Positions 1 through 5,125 of a stretch of 5,125 nt of DNA are shown here, piece by piece (position 1 is the stretch's first letter; each line of letters begins with the position of its first letter). The translations under genes and the position numbers were made by a program. The DNA comes from Planctomycetota bacterium (GTDB lineage: Bacteria > Planctomycetota > Phycisphaerae > Sedimentisphaerales > Anaerohalosphaeraceae), in the NCBI GenBank assembly GCA_003644175.1, contig QNBS01000195.1:1-5125 (forward strand), written 5' to 3'. The notes beneath the pieces were generated by a model that made no database searches, was not told where the DNA came from, and worked only from the letters and a program-made list of their open reading frames with translations.

Positions 1-1317
1 AAACAGCACCACGTCGCCATAGGCCACCAGCGTCGGGCCGTAAACGTAACCCATGGTTTTCCTTTGGGCTACCGGTTGCGATCTCCACTTTTCGGCGCCG
101 GTCTTTCGGTTCAGGCATACGACCTGGTTCCAGTTGTGGAAATAGACGCATTCTTCGTCGACCGTCAGCGTCAGCGGCTCGACCGGATAATCGGTTTTCC
201 ACAGAGTCCGGCCCGATGCGGCGTCGATTGCGATGACGGCCCGTTTTTCGGGTTTGAGCAGCCAGCCTTCCGACTCCTTCATCGTGCGGTTCTTTTCATC
301 CCAGCATACCATCAGTTTGGGATAATAGTCCGCCGGGTTCATTGACTCGCTGTTCTTCAGCACAAACAGCATGCCCTGGGACACTAATATCTCTTCGGTA
401 AACTCGGTGCCGGCGTAGGTTTTCAAAATCTCTCCGGTTGCTGCGTCGAGCCTGCTGACCGGCGCCTCCAGGCCGAGCGTAACGTAGACCGAGTCTCCGA
501 CGGCGACCAATCGCCGGGGCGGCTGTGCGGGACCGTCTTTGAGGGGCCAGAGGTGGTTGAACCATGACTCGATGGGCCGTTGCCAAAGAGTAATGCCGTT
601 GAATGCATCGCGCGCGGTCAGCGTCCATTCCGGGGGCATGTGGATCGACGCACGACTGCCCATGTCCATGATGGTGAATATGCGACCATTCGCCGAGACT
701 ACGGCGGAGACACTGGTGGTAAACTCGTGGTGGCGGGAGTATCGGGGGGCGGCCTCCCATTGAAGATGCCTTAGCGGACCGATGGCGGTGTCATGGGCGA
801 CGGCGTTGTTGGTAGGATCGTGCATATAGTGCGTCCACTCGTCAATGTTGTCGGGCCGGGGCTTGACCGTTCGCGTCCAGCCGCCTTGCTTTTTGATGCA
901 GGCGACGCCATTCGGGGCAAGTACGCGGAGAATCTCATCTTTTGGAATATCCAGCGGCGATTCTATCACGAGCAGATTGACGAGGTTGTCGTTGTAGGGC
1001 AGGGCCTTTCCGCTGAACTGTTCAACCGATACCGTTCCATACAGACCGAGCGATTTGATATGCTGTCTTGCCTTTTGGATATTGTCTGCGTTTGTATCCA
1101 GGCCGTGAACCATGTAGCGGTCGTTTACATGCAGGGCGGCGGTGAACTTTCCGTCGCCGCAGCCGACGTGGACAATCAGGCCGCCCTGAACACCGCCGGC
1201 ATCAAGTATGGCTTTCGCCTGTTGCGCAGGGTCTGTTGCAGGCGCAACGGCGGCAAGCAGGCCGGACGACAGAATAACGAGGAGTGTGCCGATTGCACAG
1301 AATTGACTTTTCATCAT
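1..1317 (-). CDS. Secreted methyltransferase-like / PQQ-type beta-propeller protein, 3'-truncated by window edge
   Basis: The frame is open for 439 codons from ATG at 1317 to position 1 with no stop, so the C-terminus lies outside the window. Residues 1-27 look like a Sec signal peptide: K3, a hydrophobic stretch IGTLLVILSSGLLAAV, then a likely cut near APA. Residues about 33-145 resemble a class I SAM-dependent methyltransferase, with motif I VHVGCGDGKF (49-58), an acidic D74 after the second strand (VHGLDTN), and a late strand near LRVLAPNGVACI. Residues 158-176 hold the linker DNIDEWTHYMHDPTNNAVA. From about 180 on, PQQ/BamB-like blades appear, marked by repeats such as RDAFNGITLWQ (236), LDAATGEILK (290), IDAASGRTLWK (364) and LNRKTGAEKWR (402). 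Known planctomycete proteins share this layout, but no reaction can be assigned. A methyltransferase fold after an export signal is odd, because SAM is cytoplasmic. The start could also be the second ATG at 1314. Confidence 0.85.
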   Translation of the reverse strand, partial: MMKSQFCAIGTLLVILSSGLLAAVAPATDPAQQAKAILDAGGVQGGLIVHVGCGDGKFTAALHVNDRYMVHGLDTNADNIQKARQHIKSLGLYGTVSVEQFSGKALPYNDNLVNLLVIESPLDIPKDEILRVLAPNGVACIKKQGGWTRTVKPRPDNIDEWTHYMHDPTNNAVAHDTAIGPLRHLQWEAAPRYSRHHEFTTSVSAVVSANGRIFTIMDMGSRASIHMPPEWTLTARDAFNGITLWQRPIESWFNHLWPLKDGPAQPPRRLVAVGDSVYVTLGLEAPVSRLDAATGEILKTYAGTEFTEEILVSQGMLFVLKNSESMNPADYYPKLMVCWDEKNRTMKESEGWLLKPEKRAVIAIDAASGRTLWKTDYPVEPLTLTVDEECVYFHNWNQVVCLNRKTGAEKWRSQPVAQRKTMGYVYGPTLVAYGDVVLF

Positions 1318-1322
1318 GGTTG

Positions 1323-1330
1323 CCTTCCTT
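1323..1330 (-). promoter_or_regulatory. Ribosome binding site of the methyltransferase/propeller gene
   Basis: On the minus strand AAGGAAGG lies five bases before ATG at 1317 (eight before the adjacent ATG at 1314). It is a strong Shine-Dalgarno match and supports the start of a gene whose frame could otherwise be missed because it has no stop in the window. The site lies in the 37-bp gap after the upstream gene, so co-transcription is likely. Confidence 0.6.
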
Positions 1331-1354
1331 TCCAACTGTTGCGAGTGGAGTGAG

Positions 1355-1846
1355 CTATTTCCTGAGTACATAATGGAGAAGCGTTTGGTCCGAGGCGTGC
1401 AGGCGACGGCAGACTTCTCTGGCGATATTGAGAATCAGCATGCTGAAGATTTCGAGATTCGACTCATAAATCGAAAGCAGCGCCGTCCGCGACAATACAA
1501 TAAGCTCGGTATCCTCGACAGCGACGGCCGTTGCCCCGTGCGGCTGTATTCCGATGACCGACGCCTCGCCAAAGAGGCGGCCCGCCTCGAAGACGATCAG
1601 TTCGAGGTTGGTGTTGTCCCGGCTGACGACCAGTTTGACGCTGCCGGATTCGACGATATAGATGTGGCTTGGCTGCCGGCCCTGCTCGAATATCTTTTCA
1701 CCCGCCTTGTAAGAAACCTTTTCAAGCAGTCGAAAGATGAAACGCAGTTGCTCTTCGGAAAATCCCGCGAGAATGGATATCCTGTTCAGGATGGCCAAAA
1801 CCTTTTCGACATCCGTAAGCGGCAGACATTGTTTTCTGTCGGTCAT
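1355..1846 (-). CDS. Stand-alone cyclic nucleotide-binding-like domain protein (Crp/cNMP fold, no HTH)
   Basis: This 163-residue protein is essentially one cNMP-binding-type beta-roll (about residues 20-140) followed by a short helix. Visible landmarks are the N-terminal helices with ILAGFSEEQL, the strand-turn YKAGEKIFEQGRQPSHIYIVESGSV (split here as YKAGEKIFEQG at 47-57 and IYIVESGSV at 62-70), and the phosphate-binding cassette starting FGEAS at 92-96. FGE is kept, but the arginine expected in the usual P-R-[SA]-A-T stretch is histidine (P102-H103-G-A-T), so binding of cAMP or cGMP is doubtful. No winged-helix domain follows, so it is not a classical Crp/Fnr transcription factor. It may instead act as a sensor or protein partner. 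The start is supported by GAGGAA nine bases upstream (1856-1861). It lies 94 bp after the GNAT-aminotransferase gene and 37 bp before the secreted methyltransferase/propeller gene. Family assignment is firm; ligand and role are unknown. Confidence 0.88.
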   Translation of the reverse strand: MTDRKQCLPLTDVEKVLAILNRISILAGFSEEQLRFIFRLLEKVSYKAGEKIFEQGRQPSHIYIVESGSVKLVVSRDNTNLELIVFEAGRLFGEASVIGIQPHGATAVAVEDTELIVLSRTALLSIYESNLEIFSMLILNIAREVCRRLHASDQTLLHYVLRK

Positions 1847-1882
1847 ACGAGGCGATTCCTCAACAGAGGCGCTAATGCACCA

Positions 1883-1895
1883 CGCTATTATAGCG
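1883..1895. repeat. Perfect 13-bp palindrome overlapping a -10 box
   Basis: The + strand reads CGCTATTATAGCG, two 6-bp arms around one central base. On the minus strand it contains TATAAT, so it sits exactly where a -10 element for the cyclic-nucleotide-type gene would lie. It could be an operator, or a chance consequence of an AT-rich core with GC ends. Confidence 0.5.
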
Positions 1896-1915
1896 GCTTT
1901 GGGCGGACGGGTTAA
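1887..1915 (-). promoter_or_regulatory. Possible internal promoter before the cNMP-type gene
   Basis: On the minus strand a consensus -10 TATAAT (1887-1892) is preceded after 17 bp by TTAACC (1910-1915), which matches the -35 consensus TTGACA at four of six positions. Transcription would start near 1880 and give a leader of about 34 nt before ATG at 1846. If active, it would let the two left-hand genes be expressed apart from plsY and the fusion gene. The hexamers are seen directly; activity is inferred. Confidence 0.4.
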
Positions 1916-1920
1916 GCCGC
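1893..1920 (-). terminator. Stem-loop after the GNAT-aminotransferase gene
   Basis: GCGGCTT and AAGCCGC form a perfect 7-bp stem with a 14-nt loop, beginning 20 bases after the fusion gene's stop. The sequence after it on the minus strand (TATAATAG) is AT-rich but not a proper U-tract, so it may be a weak or factor-assisted terminator, or an mRNA-stabilising hairpin. It overlaps the -35 and spacer of the candidate promoter. Confidence 0.35.
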
Positions 1921-1940
1921 AAACTCACTGCCGGAGACGG

Positions 1941-3533
1941 TCAACTCGTAAATTGTCTGATATTTGTCAAGAGGGGGCTTAACACCTCTCGCGACAGGTC
2001 GCCCATGAGGCATATCTGCAGCCAGTTTCTTTTTTTCAGGTAGCTGCTTTTGTAATGTGTAAAGAAGCCCCTGTCTTCCAGTTGCGAACCGATTTGCAGG
2101 GAGTTTAGTCTGTCGGGCATGCAAATGGTCATCACGCACGGCGCGGCGTCCTGCCCGTCGACGAGAATCTCCAGCCCCATAGTGCGTATCTGGCTTCTCA
2201 GCCAGGCCGAAACCGCACGATTCTGCCGACATTTTTTTTCAATGTCGCCGGTCTTGAGGGAAGCATTCAGCGCACCGACGAGGTTGGACAGGACGGTAAA
2301 GGGCACACCGCCGTTTTCGACGTAGGTGCCGAGGTCCAGGTAGCGGGGCAGTTTCTTGTCGGACGATTTGACGTCATGGTTGTAGAACACCATCGACAGG
2401 CCGGAATACGAGCAGAACCCTTTTCCGCTGACCGCCGAGGCAAGGTAGACCTCGCCAAGATCCACCGACACCGAGCCGACGGAACTGATGCAGTCAAGGC
2501 ACAGGTGTATGTTTCGTTTACGGCAGATTCGGCGCAGCATATCGAGGTCGTTGAGCATGCCCGTCGACGTCTCACAGTGCACCGCCCAGAGCCACCGGAT
2601 ATCCGGGCCGCCGTCCAGAATTTTTTCAATATCATCGTCGGCGAAAGCATCTCCCCACTCCGGGGCGAGTGCGTCAAAATCAAGGCCGAAGCGGTCTGCG
2701 CTGTCGATGAGCCTGTTTCCGAATTCTCCGTTGCTCAGGATAAGCCCCCTGCCTCGGCTCAAAGACAATTGTCCTGCAATGATATCGTTGGCCATTGTCC
2801 CGGAGCCCATGAATATTTCGACGCTTCTGGCGTTGACCAGATCGCAAAGAAGTTTCTTCGTCTCGGCGTGAAGATCCATGAACTCCCGGCATCGGTGCGA
2901 AATGGTTATCTCACTGAACGCCCGACGGACGGAAGGCGCAATATCCACCGGACCCGGTGTCAGGATTACCCGGCCCGTGGAGGGAATCGTCGAAATCTGT
3001 ATCGCCGGTTTTTTGGAGCGAGCATAGTTTTCCGTGGTCAGGTACATCGGCTGGAACATCGCGCCGGCTGTGCCCACGACCGGCCCGAATGGAACAAAGC
3101 CCATATGCTCATAGAGCTTCTGCTGCTCGAGGATGCCGGAAATAATCGCAATGTCATGTCCCTGGTCGCGACAATATTGCAGCGTCTCTTTCAGCAGGCC
3201 GTGGACTACGCGACTGTGGCGTTTATTTTTCCGGGTCGTAAGCAGTCGCACTTCACAAATCGACCGGTAGGGCGGAAGATGCGATTCGAGGTCGTCCAAC
3301 TTCTGTTCCAGTGAAAACGGGCGGTTGCTGCGAATCGCCAACATGCCCAACACCTCATTGTCCTCGACGCAGATAATATAGGTGTTTTCCTTGTGGAACT
3401 TGTCCACAAGCACCCCCTGCGGATTTCTCTGATGCTGAGGGATCTCTTCGACAAAGGTCTCGTAGTTGAGCCTGTTGATCTGCTCAAACTCCCACGGTTC
3501 CGTTGCTATCTTAAAAGTATGTGAACTCGCCAT
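1941..3533 (-). CDS. GNAT-type acyltransferase fused to a class V PLP-dependent aminotransferase
   Basis: This 530-residue protein has two domains. Residues about 5-165 look like a GNAT-fold acyltransferase: VLGMLAIRSN (61-70), CEVRLLTTRKNKRH (93-106), LLKETLQYCRDQG, and the late motif LYEHMGFVPFG (140-150). Residues about 185-528 are a fold-type I, class V aminotransferase of the alanine-glyoxylate / PhnW-like group: LTPGPVD (191-197), SHR (212-214), GSGTMAND (243-250), CETSTG (320-325), PLP-pyridine aspartate D347 in LCLDCISS, and likely Schiff-base lysine K371 in SGKGF. The usual substrate-binding arginine of the FRIG-like motif is Q506 here (WLQICLMGD), so the amino donor or acceptor may be unusual. 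The GNAT pyrophosphate loop is also not the standard RxxGxG. The start ATG follows plsY's stop by 12 bp (GGGGCAGG lies between), which suggests translational coupling and a role in lipid or acyl chemistry. Domain calls are firm; the substrate is unknown. Confidence 0.9.
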   Translation of the reverse strand: MASSHTFKIATEPWEFEQINRLNYETFVEEIPQHQRNPQGVLVDKFHKENTYIICVEDNEVLGMLAIRSNRPFSLEQKLDDLESHLPPYRSICEVRLLTTRKNKRHSRVVHGLLKETLQYCRDQGHDIAIISGILEQQKLYEHMGFVPFGPVVGTAGAMFQPMYLTTENYARSKKPAIQISTIPSTGRVILTPGPVDIAPSVRRAFSEITISHRCREFMDLHAETKKLLCDLVNARSVEIFMGSGTMANDIIAGQLSLSRGRGLILSNGEFGNRLIDSADRFGLDFDALAPEWGDAFADDDIEKILDGGPDIRWLWAVHCETSTGMLNDLDMLRRICRKRNIHLCLDCISSVGSVSVDLGEVYLASAVSGKGFCSYSGLSMVFYNHDVKSSDKKLPRYLDLGTYVENGGVPFTVLSNLVGALNASLKTGDIEKKCRQNRAVSAWLRSQIRTMGLEILVDGQDAAPCVMTICMPDRLNSLQIGSQLEDRGFFTHYKSSYLKKRNWLQICLMGDLSREVLSPLLTNIRQFTS

Positions 3534-3545
3534 GTCTGCCTGCCC

Positions 3546-4157
3546 CTACTTCTCATTCCCTGATATTGCATTTACCTTTCGGCGACTTTGCTGAAAGACT
3601 TCCCATATATTGGTCCTGTGAGCACATAAAATGATCATCGTAAGCAGGACAACGCCAAGTATGTCCGGCCTCGAATATTCCATAACAACGGCGGCAACGG
3701 GCAAACTCAAAACAGCCAGCATTCCGCTGATGATGTATTTTTTGGTGGTGAAAAACGACAGGGCGCAAACCAGCAAAAGCACGGCAAGGAGTCGATAGTC
3801 AAAAACCAGCAGAGCCCCCATCATGACGCCTACGCCTTTTCCTCCGCGAAAGCCCAACTGGAGGGGCCAGATATGTCCGGCCACCACCGCAAGAACCGAC
3901 AGCATGACCGCCCACTGCTCAACGGCCAGTATTTGCGCCAAAGATACTGCAATCACCGCCTTGAGGATATCCGCCGTCAGCGTAATGGCGTAGCCGCTCT
4001 TGCCCAATGTTCGGGAGACATTCCTTGCCCCGGTGCTGCCGGTGCCGGATTGGCGGACATCTTTTCCCGTGCGCAGCCTGACCAGGTAGTATCCCGCGGT
4101 GATACATCCCAACAGGTAACTTATGCCTATTACAAGAATCTCTTTACCATAGGTCAT
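3546..4157 (-). CDS. plsY: Acyl-phosphate:glycerol-3-phosphate acyltransferase PlsY
   Basis: PlsY is an inner-membrane enzyme that moves an acyl chain from acyl-phosphate (made by PlsX, not in this window) to glycerol-3-phosphate, giving lysophosphatidate at the start of phospholipid synthesis. The 203-residue length is normal for the family. Motif 1 is SGTGSTGARNVSR (37-49), motif 2 is GHIWPLQLGFRGGKGV (94-109), and a motif 3-like AHRTNIWEVF lies at 179-188. Several hydrophobic segments are clear: about 7-27, 58-77, 82-98, 110-134, 143-160 and 166-179. The classical DxxKG after motif 1 reads DILKA (63-67), a mild deviation. The start has GGTGAG a few bases upstream. It is the first gene after two candidate promoters and sits 12 bp before the GNAT-aminotransferase fusion. 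It could be the housekeeping enzyme or a paralogue devoted to this cluster; the window cannot tell. Confidence 0.93.
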   Translation of the reverse strand: MTYGKEILVIGISYLLGCITAGYYLVRLRTGKDVRQSGTGSTGARNVSRTLGKSGYAITLTADILKAVIAVSLAQILAVEQWAVMLSVLAVVAGHIWPLQLGFRGGKGVGVMMGALLVFDYRLLAVLLLVCALSFFTTKKYIISGMLAVLSLPVAAVVMEYSRPDILGVVLLTMIILCAHRTNIWEVFQQSRRKVNAISGNEK

Positions 4158-4207
4158 ATTGGCTCACCGTCAAACAGTCGGTACGCCTGGCCGACAAATT
4201 TCTGTAG

Positions 4208-4235
4208 ATTCTAACGCCTTCTCAGAATGTTTCAA
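4208..4235 (-). promoter_or_regulatory. Candidate promoter proximal to plsY
   Basis: On the minus strand TTGAAA (4230-4235) and TAGAAT (4208-4213) are separated by 16 bp. Each differs from the sigma70 consensus at one position. Transcription would begin near 4201 and leave a leader of roughly 44 nt before the plsY ATG at 4157. A GTCGG/CCGAC stem (4177-4181 with 4191-4195) could form in that leader. Confidence 0.45.
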
Positions 4236-4298
4236 CACCTTAAATACGCGCCGGCTCCACTGCCATGTACAAGACGGCAAAGGCTTCTGCAAAACGGC

Positions 4299-4326
4299 AT
4301 TATATGGTTAATCAGAGATTTGACAA
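4299..4326 (-). promoter_or_regulatory. Candidate distal promoter of the plsY transcription unit
   Basis: On the minus strand TTGTCA (4321-4326) and a consensus TATAAT (4299-4304) are separated by 16 bp. It is the best sigma70-like match in the window and points towards plsY. Transcription would start near 4292 and give a leader of about 135 nt. The local AT-richness fits a promoter region. Confidence 0.5.
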
Positions 4327-4364
4327 GCTTAATTGCCCGTCAGCCTCTTACGAACAGCAATTAT

Positions 4365-4439
4365 GGCGGGGTAAACCCCACCCTGCGGTTTGGTTTCCGT
4401 CAAGCGGAAGGGATCCAACAGGGGCTTGTTAGATGTTGG
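4365..4439 (-). terminator. Run of hairpins after the hydrolase gene, possible terminator region
   Basis: Three stem-loops follow the hydrolase stop on the minus strand. They are CCAACA/TGTTGG (4434-4439 with 4415-4420), TTCCG/CGGAA (4405-4409 with 4395-4399), and GGTGGGG-TTTA-CCCCGCC (4376-4382 with 4365-4371, one G-U pair). The last is the most stable and is followed by ATAATTG, not a clear U-tract. Their position between the hydrolase and the plsY promoters suggests a transcript end. The remainder of the 4158-4444 intergenic stretch holds the two promoters listed separately and no supportable gene. Confidence 0.35.
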
Positions 4440-4444
4440 CTTTG

Positions 4445-5125
4445 TCAATGTTTTTGGGGTTCTTTTCGCCGTGGCCTGAGAAAATCCAGTCCGAAAGGGG
4501 CTTTCCCGGGACGAATTTTCACGGCTTGATCGCCCTTTTTGAGCGTCAGGCTCTTTCGCCAATTTTCCGGTCCGGCCTCCATGCTCCGGGCAAAACCGTA
4601 TTCCGTGCCCTCATGCGATGCGACCACCTTGCTCTTTTTCTCGTCGAATCGATCAAAACCGCCGGTAATGGAAGCACAATACCAGCGATAGGGAAACTCG
4701 TGCTCTTTGAACCAGGGGTCAATGGCGGTAATGTCAACATTTAGAGTATTCGGCAGGTCCAGTTCGGTGGTCCGCAGCGTGATGTCTCTGGTGTAGTAGT
4801 GCTCGGCGTAGCAGATTGTTTTCGACGACCACGCCTCGATATCGGCAATGTCGCCCGGGTCCCATCCCGACGGAACGTAGGCATCCAGATATGTCAGGTG
4901 AAGCGTCGCGGGGGTCAGTTTTTCACAGATCAGCTTTGCCGCCGAATTGATTGTCCACGAGCCGGCCGAGTGTCCGATCAGATGAACGTGCTTGAATCGA
5001 TTTGGCAGTTTGCTCATCGCCGCGACAAGCCTTGGACCGGCGATATCCCGTCCGTATTTCGCCGCGTCGACGGGGCTGATGACACCGGCGCCGCCCTTCC
5101 CGGCTAAAAAAGCGCACACCCACTC
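4445..5125 (-). CDS. Alpha/beta hydrolase (lipase-like), 5'-truncated by window edge
   Basis: The frame is open from the right edge (5125) to TGA at 4445, so 226 C-terminal residues are visible and the true start lies outside. A GTG at 5117-5119 could be read as a start, but the codons before it stay open (Glu-Trp), and a normal fold needs more N-terminal sequence. The nucleophile elbow GHSAGSW puts the catalytic serine at visible residue 53, preceded by the strand FKHVHLI. Further on are YLDAYVPSGWDPGD (aspartate 81), VDITAIDP (aspartates 131 and 136, either a candidate triad acid) and EHEFPYRWY, whose H142 is the probable catalytic histidine. The tail (EYGFARSMEAG, then KKGDQAVKIRP) shows no membrane anchor or PEP-CTERM sorting signal. 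Such proteins are usually esterases or lipases acting on an ester. The substrate is unknown, and whether it has a signal peptide cannot be seen. It shares the strand of plsY but is separated by 287 bp with promoters. Confidence 0.85.
   Translation of the reverse strand, partial: EWVCAFLAGKGGAGVISPVDAAKYGRDIAGPRLVAAMSKLPNRFKHVHLIGHSAGSWTINSAAKLICEKLTPATLHLTYLDAYVPSGWDPGDIADIEAWSSKTICYAEHYYTRDITLRTTELDLPNTLNVDITAIDPWFKEHEFPYRWYCASITGGFDRFDEKKSKVVASHEGTEYGFARSMEAGPENWRKSLTLKKGDQAVKIRPGKAPFGLDFLRPRRKEPQKH

Noticed and set aside
296..760. A minus-strand 154-codon open frame.
   Set aside because: It is an out-of-frame shadow inside the secreted methyltransferase/propeller gene, whose own frame is open across the whole region and carries the blade motifs.
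793..1915. Long + strand open frames at 793-1353 and 1316-1915.
   Set aside because: They are antisense to the methyltransferase/propeller and cNMP-type genes, show no family motif, and cross the intergenic gaps of the minus-strand genes.
2030..2036. A run of seven T (A7 on the coding strand) in the aminotransferase, a possible slippage or frameshift site.
   Set aside because: The frame is continuous on both sides with sensible protein to the stop, so no frameshift is needed.
2376..3314. A 312-codon open frame on the + strand.
   Set aside because: It lies wholly antisense to the GNAT-aminotransferase gene, and its translation is arginine-rich with no recognisable motif. The opposite strand has clear domain motifs over the same bases.
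4227..4529. A + strand 100-codon frame over the intergenic region before plsY.
   Set aside because: It overlaps the C-terminus of the hydrolase, has no recognisable motif, and the region is better explained by promoters and hairpins.
5117..5119. GTG as the start of the alpha/beta hydrolase.
   Set aside because: The frame stays open to the window edge, and starting here would remove the early strands of the fold, so the gene most likely begins outside the window.
1..5125. CRISPR arrays, tRNA or rRNA genes, insertion sequences and long direct repeats.
   Set aside because: Reading by eye I found no regularly spaced repeats, cloverleaf-like segments, transposase motifs or terminal inverted repeats. 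A covariance-model scan was not possible here.

Overview
The window looks like part of a Planctomycetota genome, most likely of the Phycisphaerae/Sedimentisphaerales kind. This is an inference from protein content. The strongest clue is a secreted protein that joins a methyltransferase-like fold to a PQQ-type beta-propeller and carries the linker signature DEWTHYMHDPTNNAVAHD, which I associate with planctomycete and related (PVC) proteins. No rRNA, tRNA, mobile element or CRISPR array is visible. All five genes I can support lie on the minus strand, so transcription runs from right to left.

From right to left: (1) 5125-4445 is the C-terminal part of an alpha/beta-hydrolase (lipase-like) gene that enters from beyond the right edge. 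(2) 4444-4158 is a 287-bp intergenic region. It holds hairpins that could end the hydrolase transcript, then two sigma70-like promoters in tandem facing the next gene. (3) 4157-3546 is plsY, the membrane acyl-phosphate:glycerol-3-phosphate acyltransferase. (4) Only 12 bp later, 3533-1941 encodes a 530-residue fusion of an N-terminal GNAT-type acyltransferase domain and a C-terminal class V PLP-dependent aminotransferase. (5) A 94-bp gap holds a stem-loop, a possible promoter and a perfect 13-bp palindrome over its -10 box. (6) 1846-1355 is a stand-alone cyclic-nucleotide-binding-type domain protein without a DNA-binding domain. (7) 37 bp further on, 1317-1 begins the large secreted methyltransferase/beta-propeller gene, which runs off the left edge.

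The genes from plsY to the left edge plausibly form one transcription unit, possibly with an internal promoter before the cyclic-nucleotide-type gene. The most interesting part is the tight plsY / GNAT-aminotransferase pair. One enzyme acylates glycerol-3-phosphate. The other combines an amine-forming (transaminase) domain with a possible amine-acylating domain in a single chain, and it appears to lack the arginine that normally grips the substrate's acid group. A route to an N-acylated amine or amino-lipid is a reasonable but unproven reading. The link of the two left-hand genes to this chemistry is unknown.
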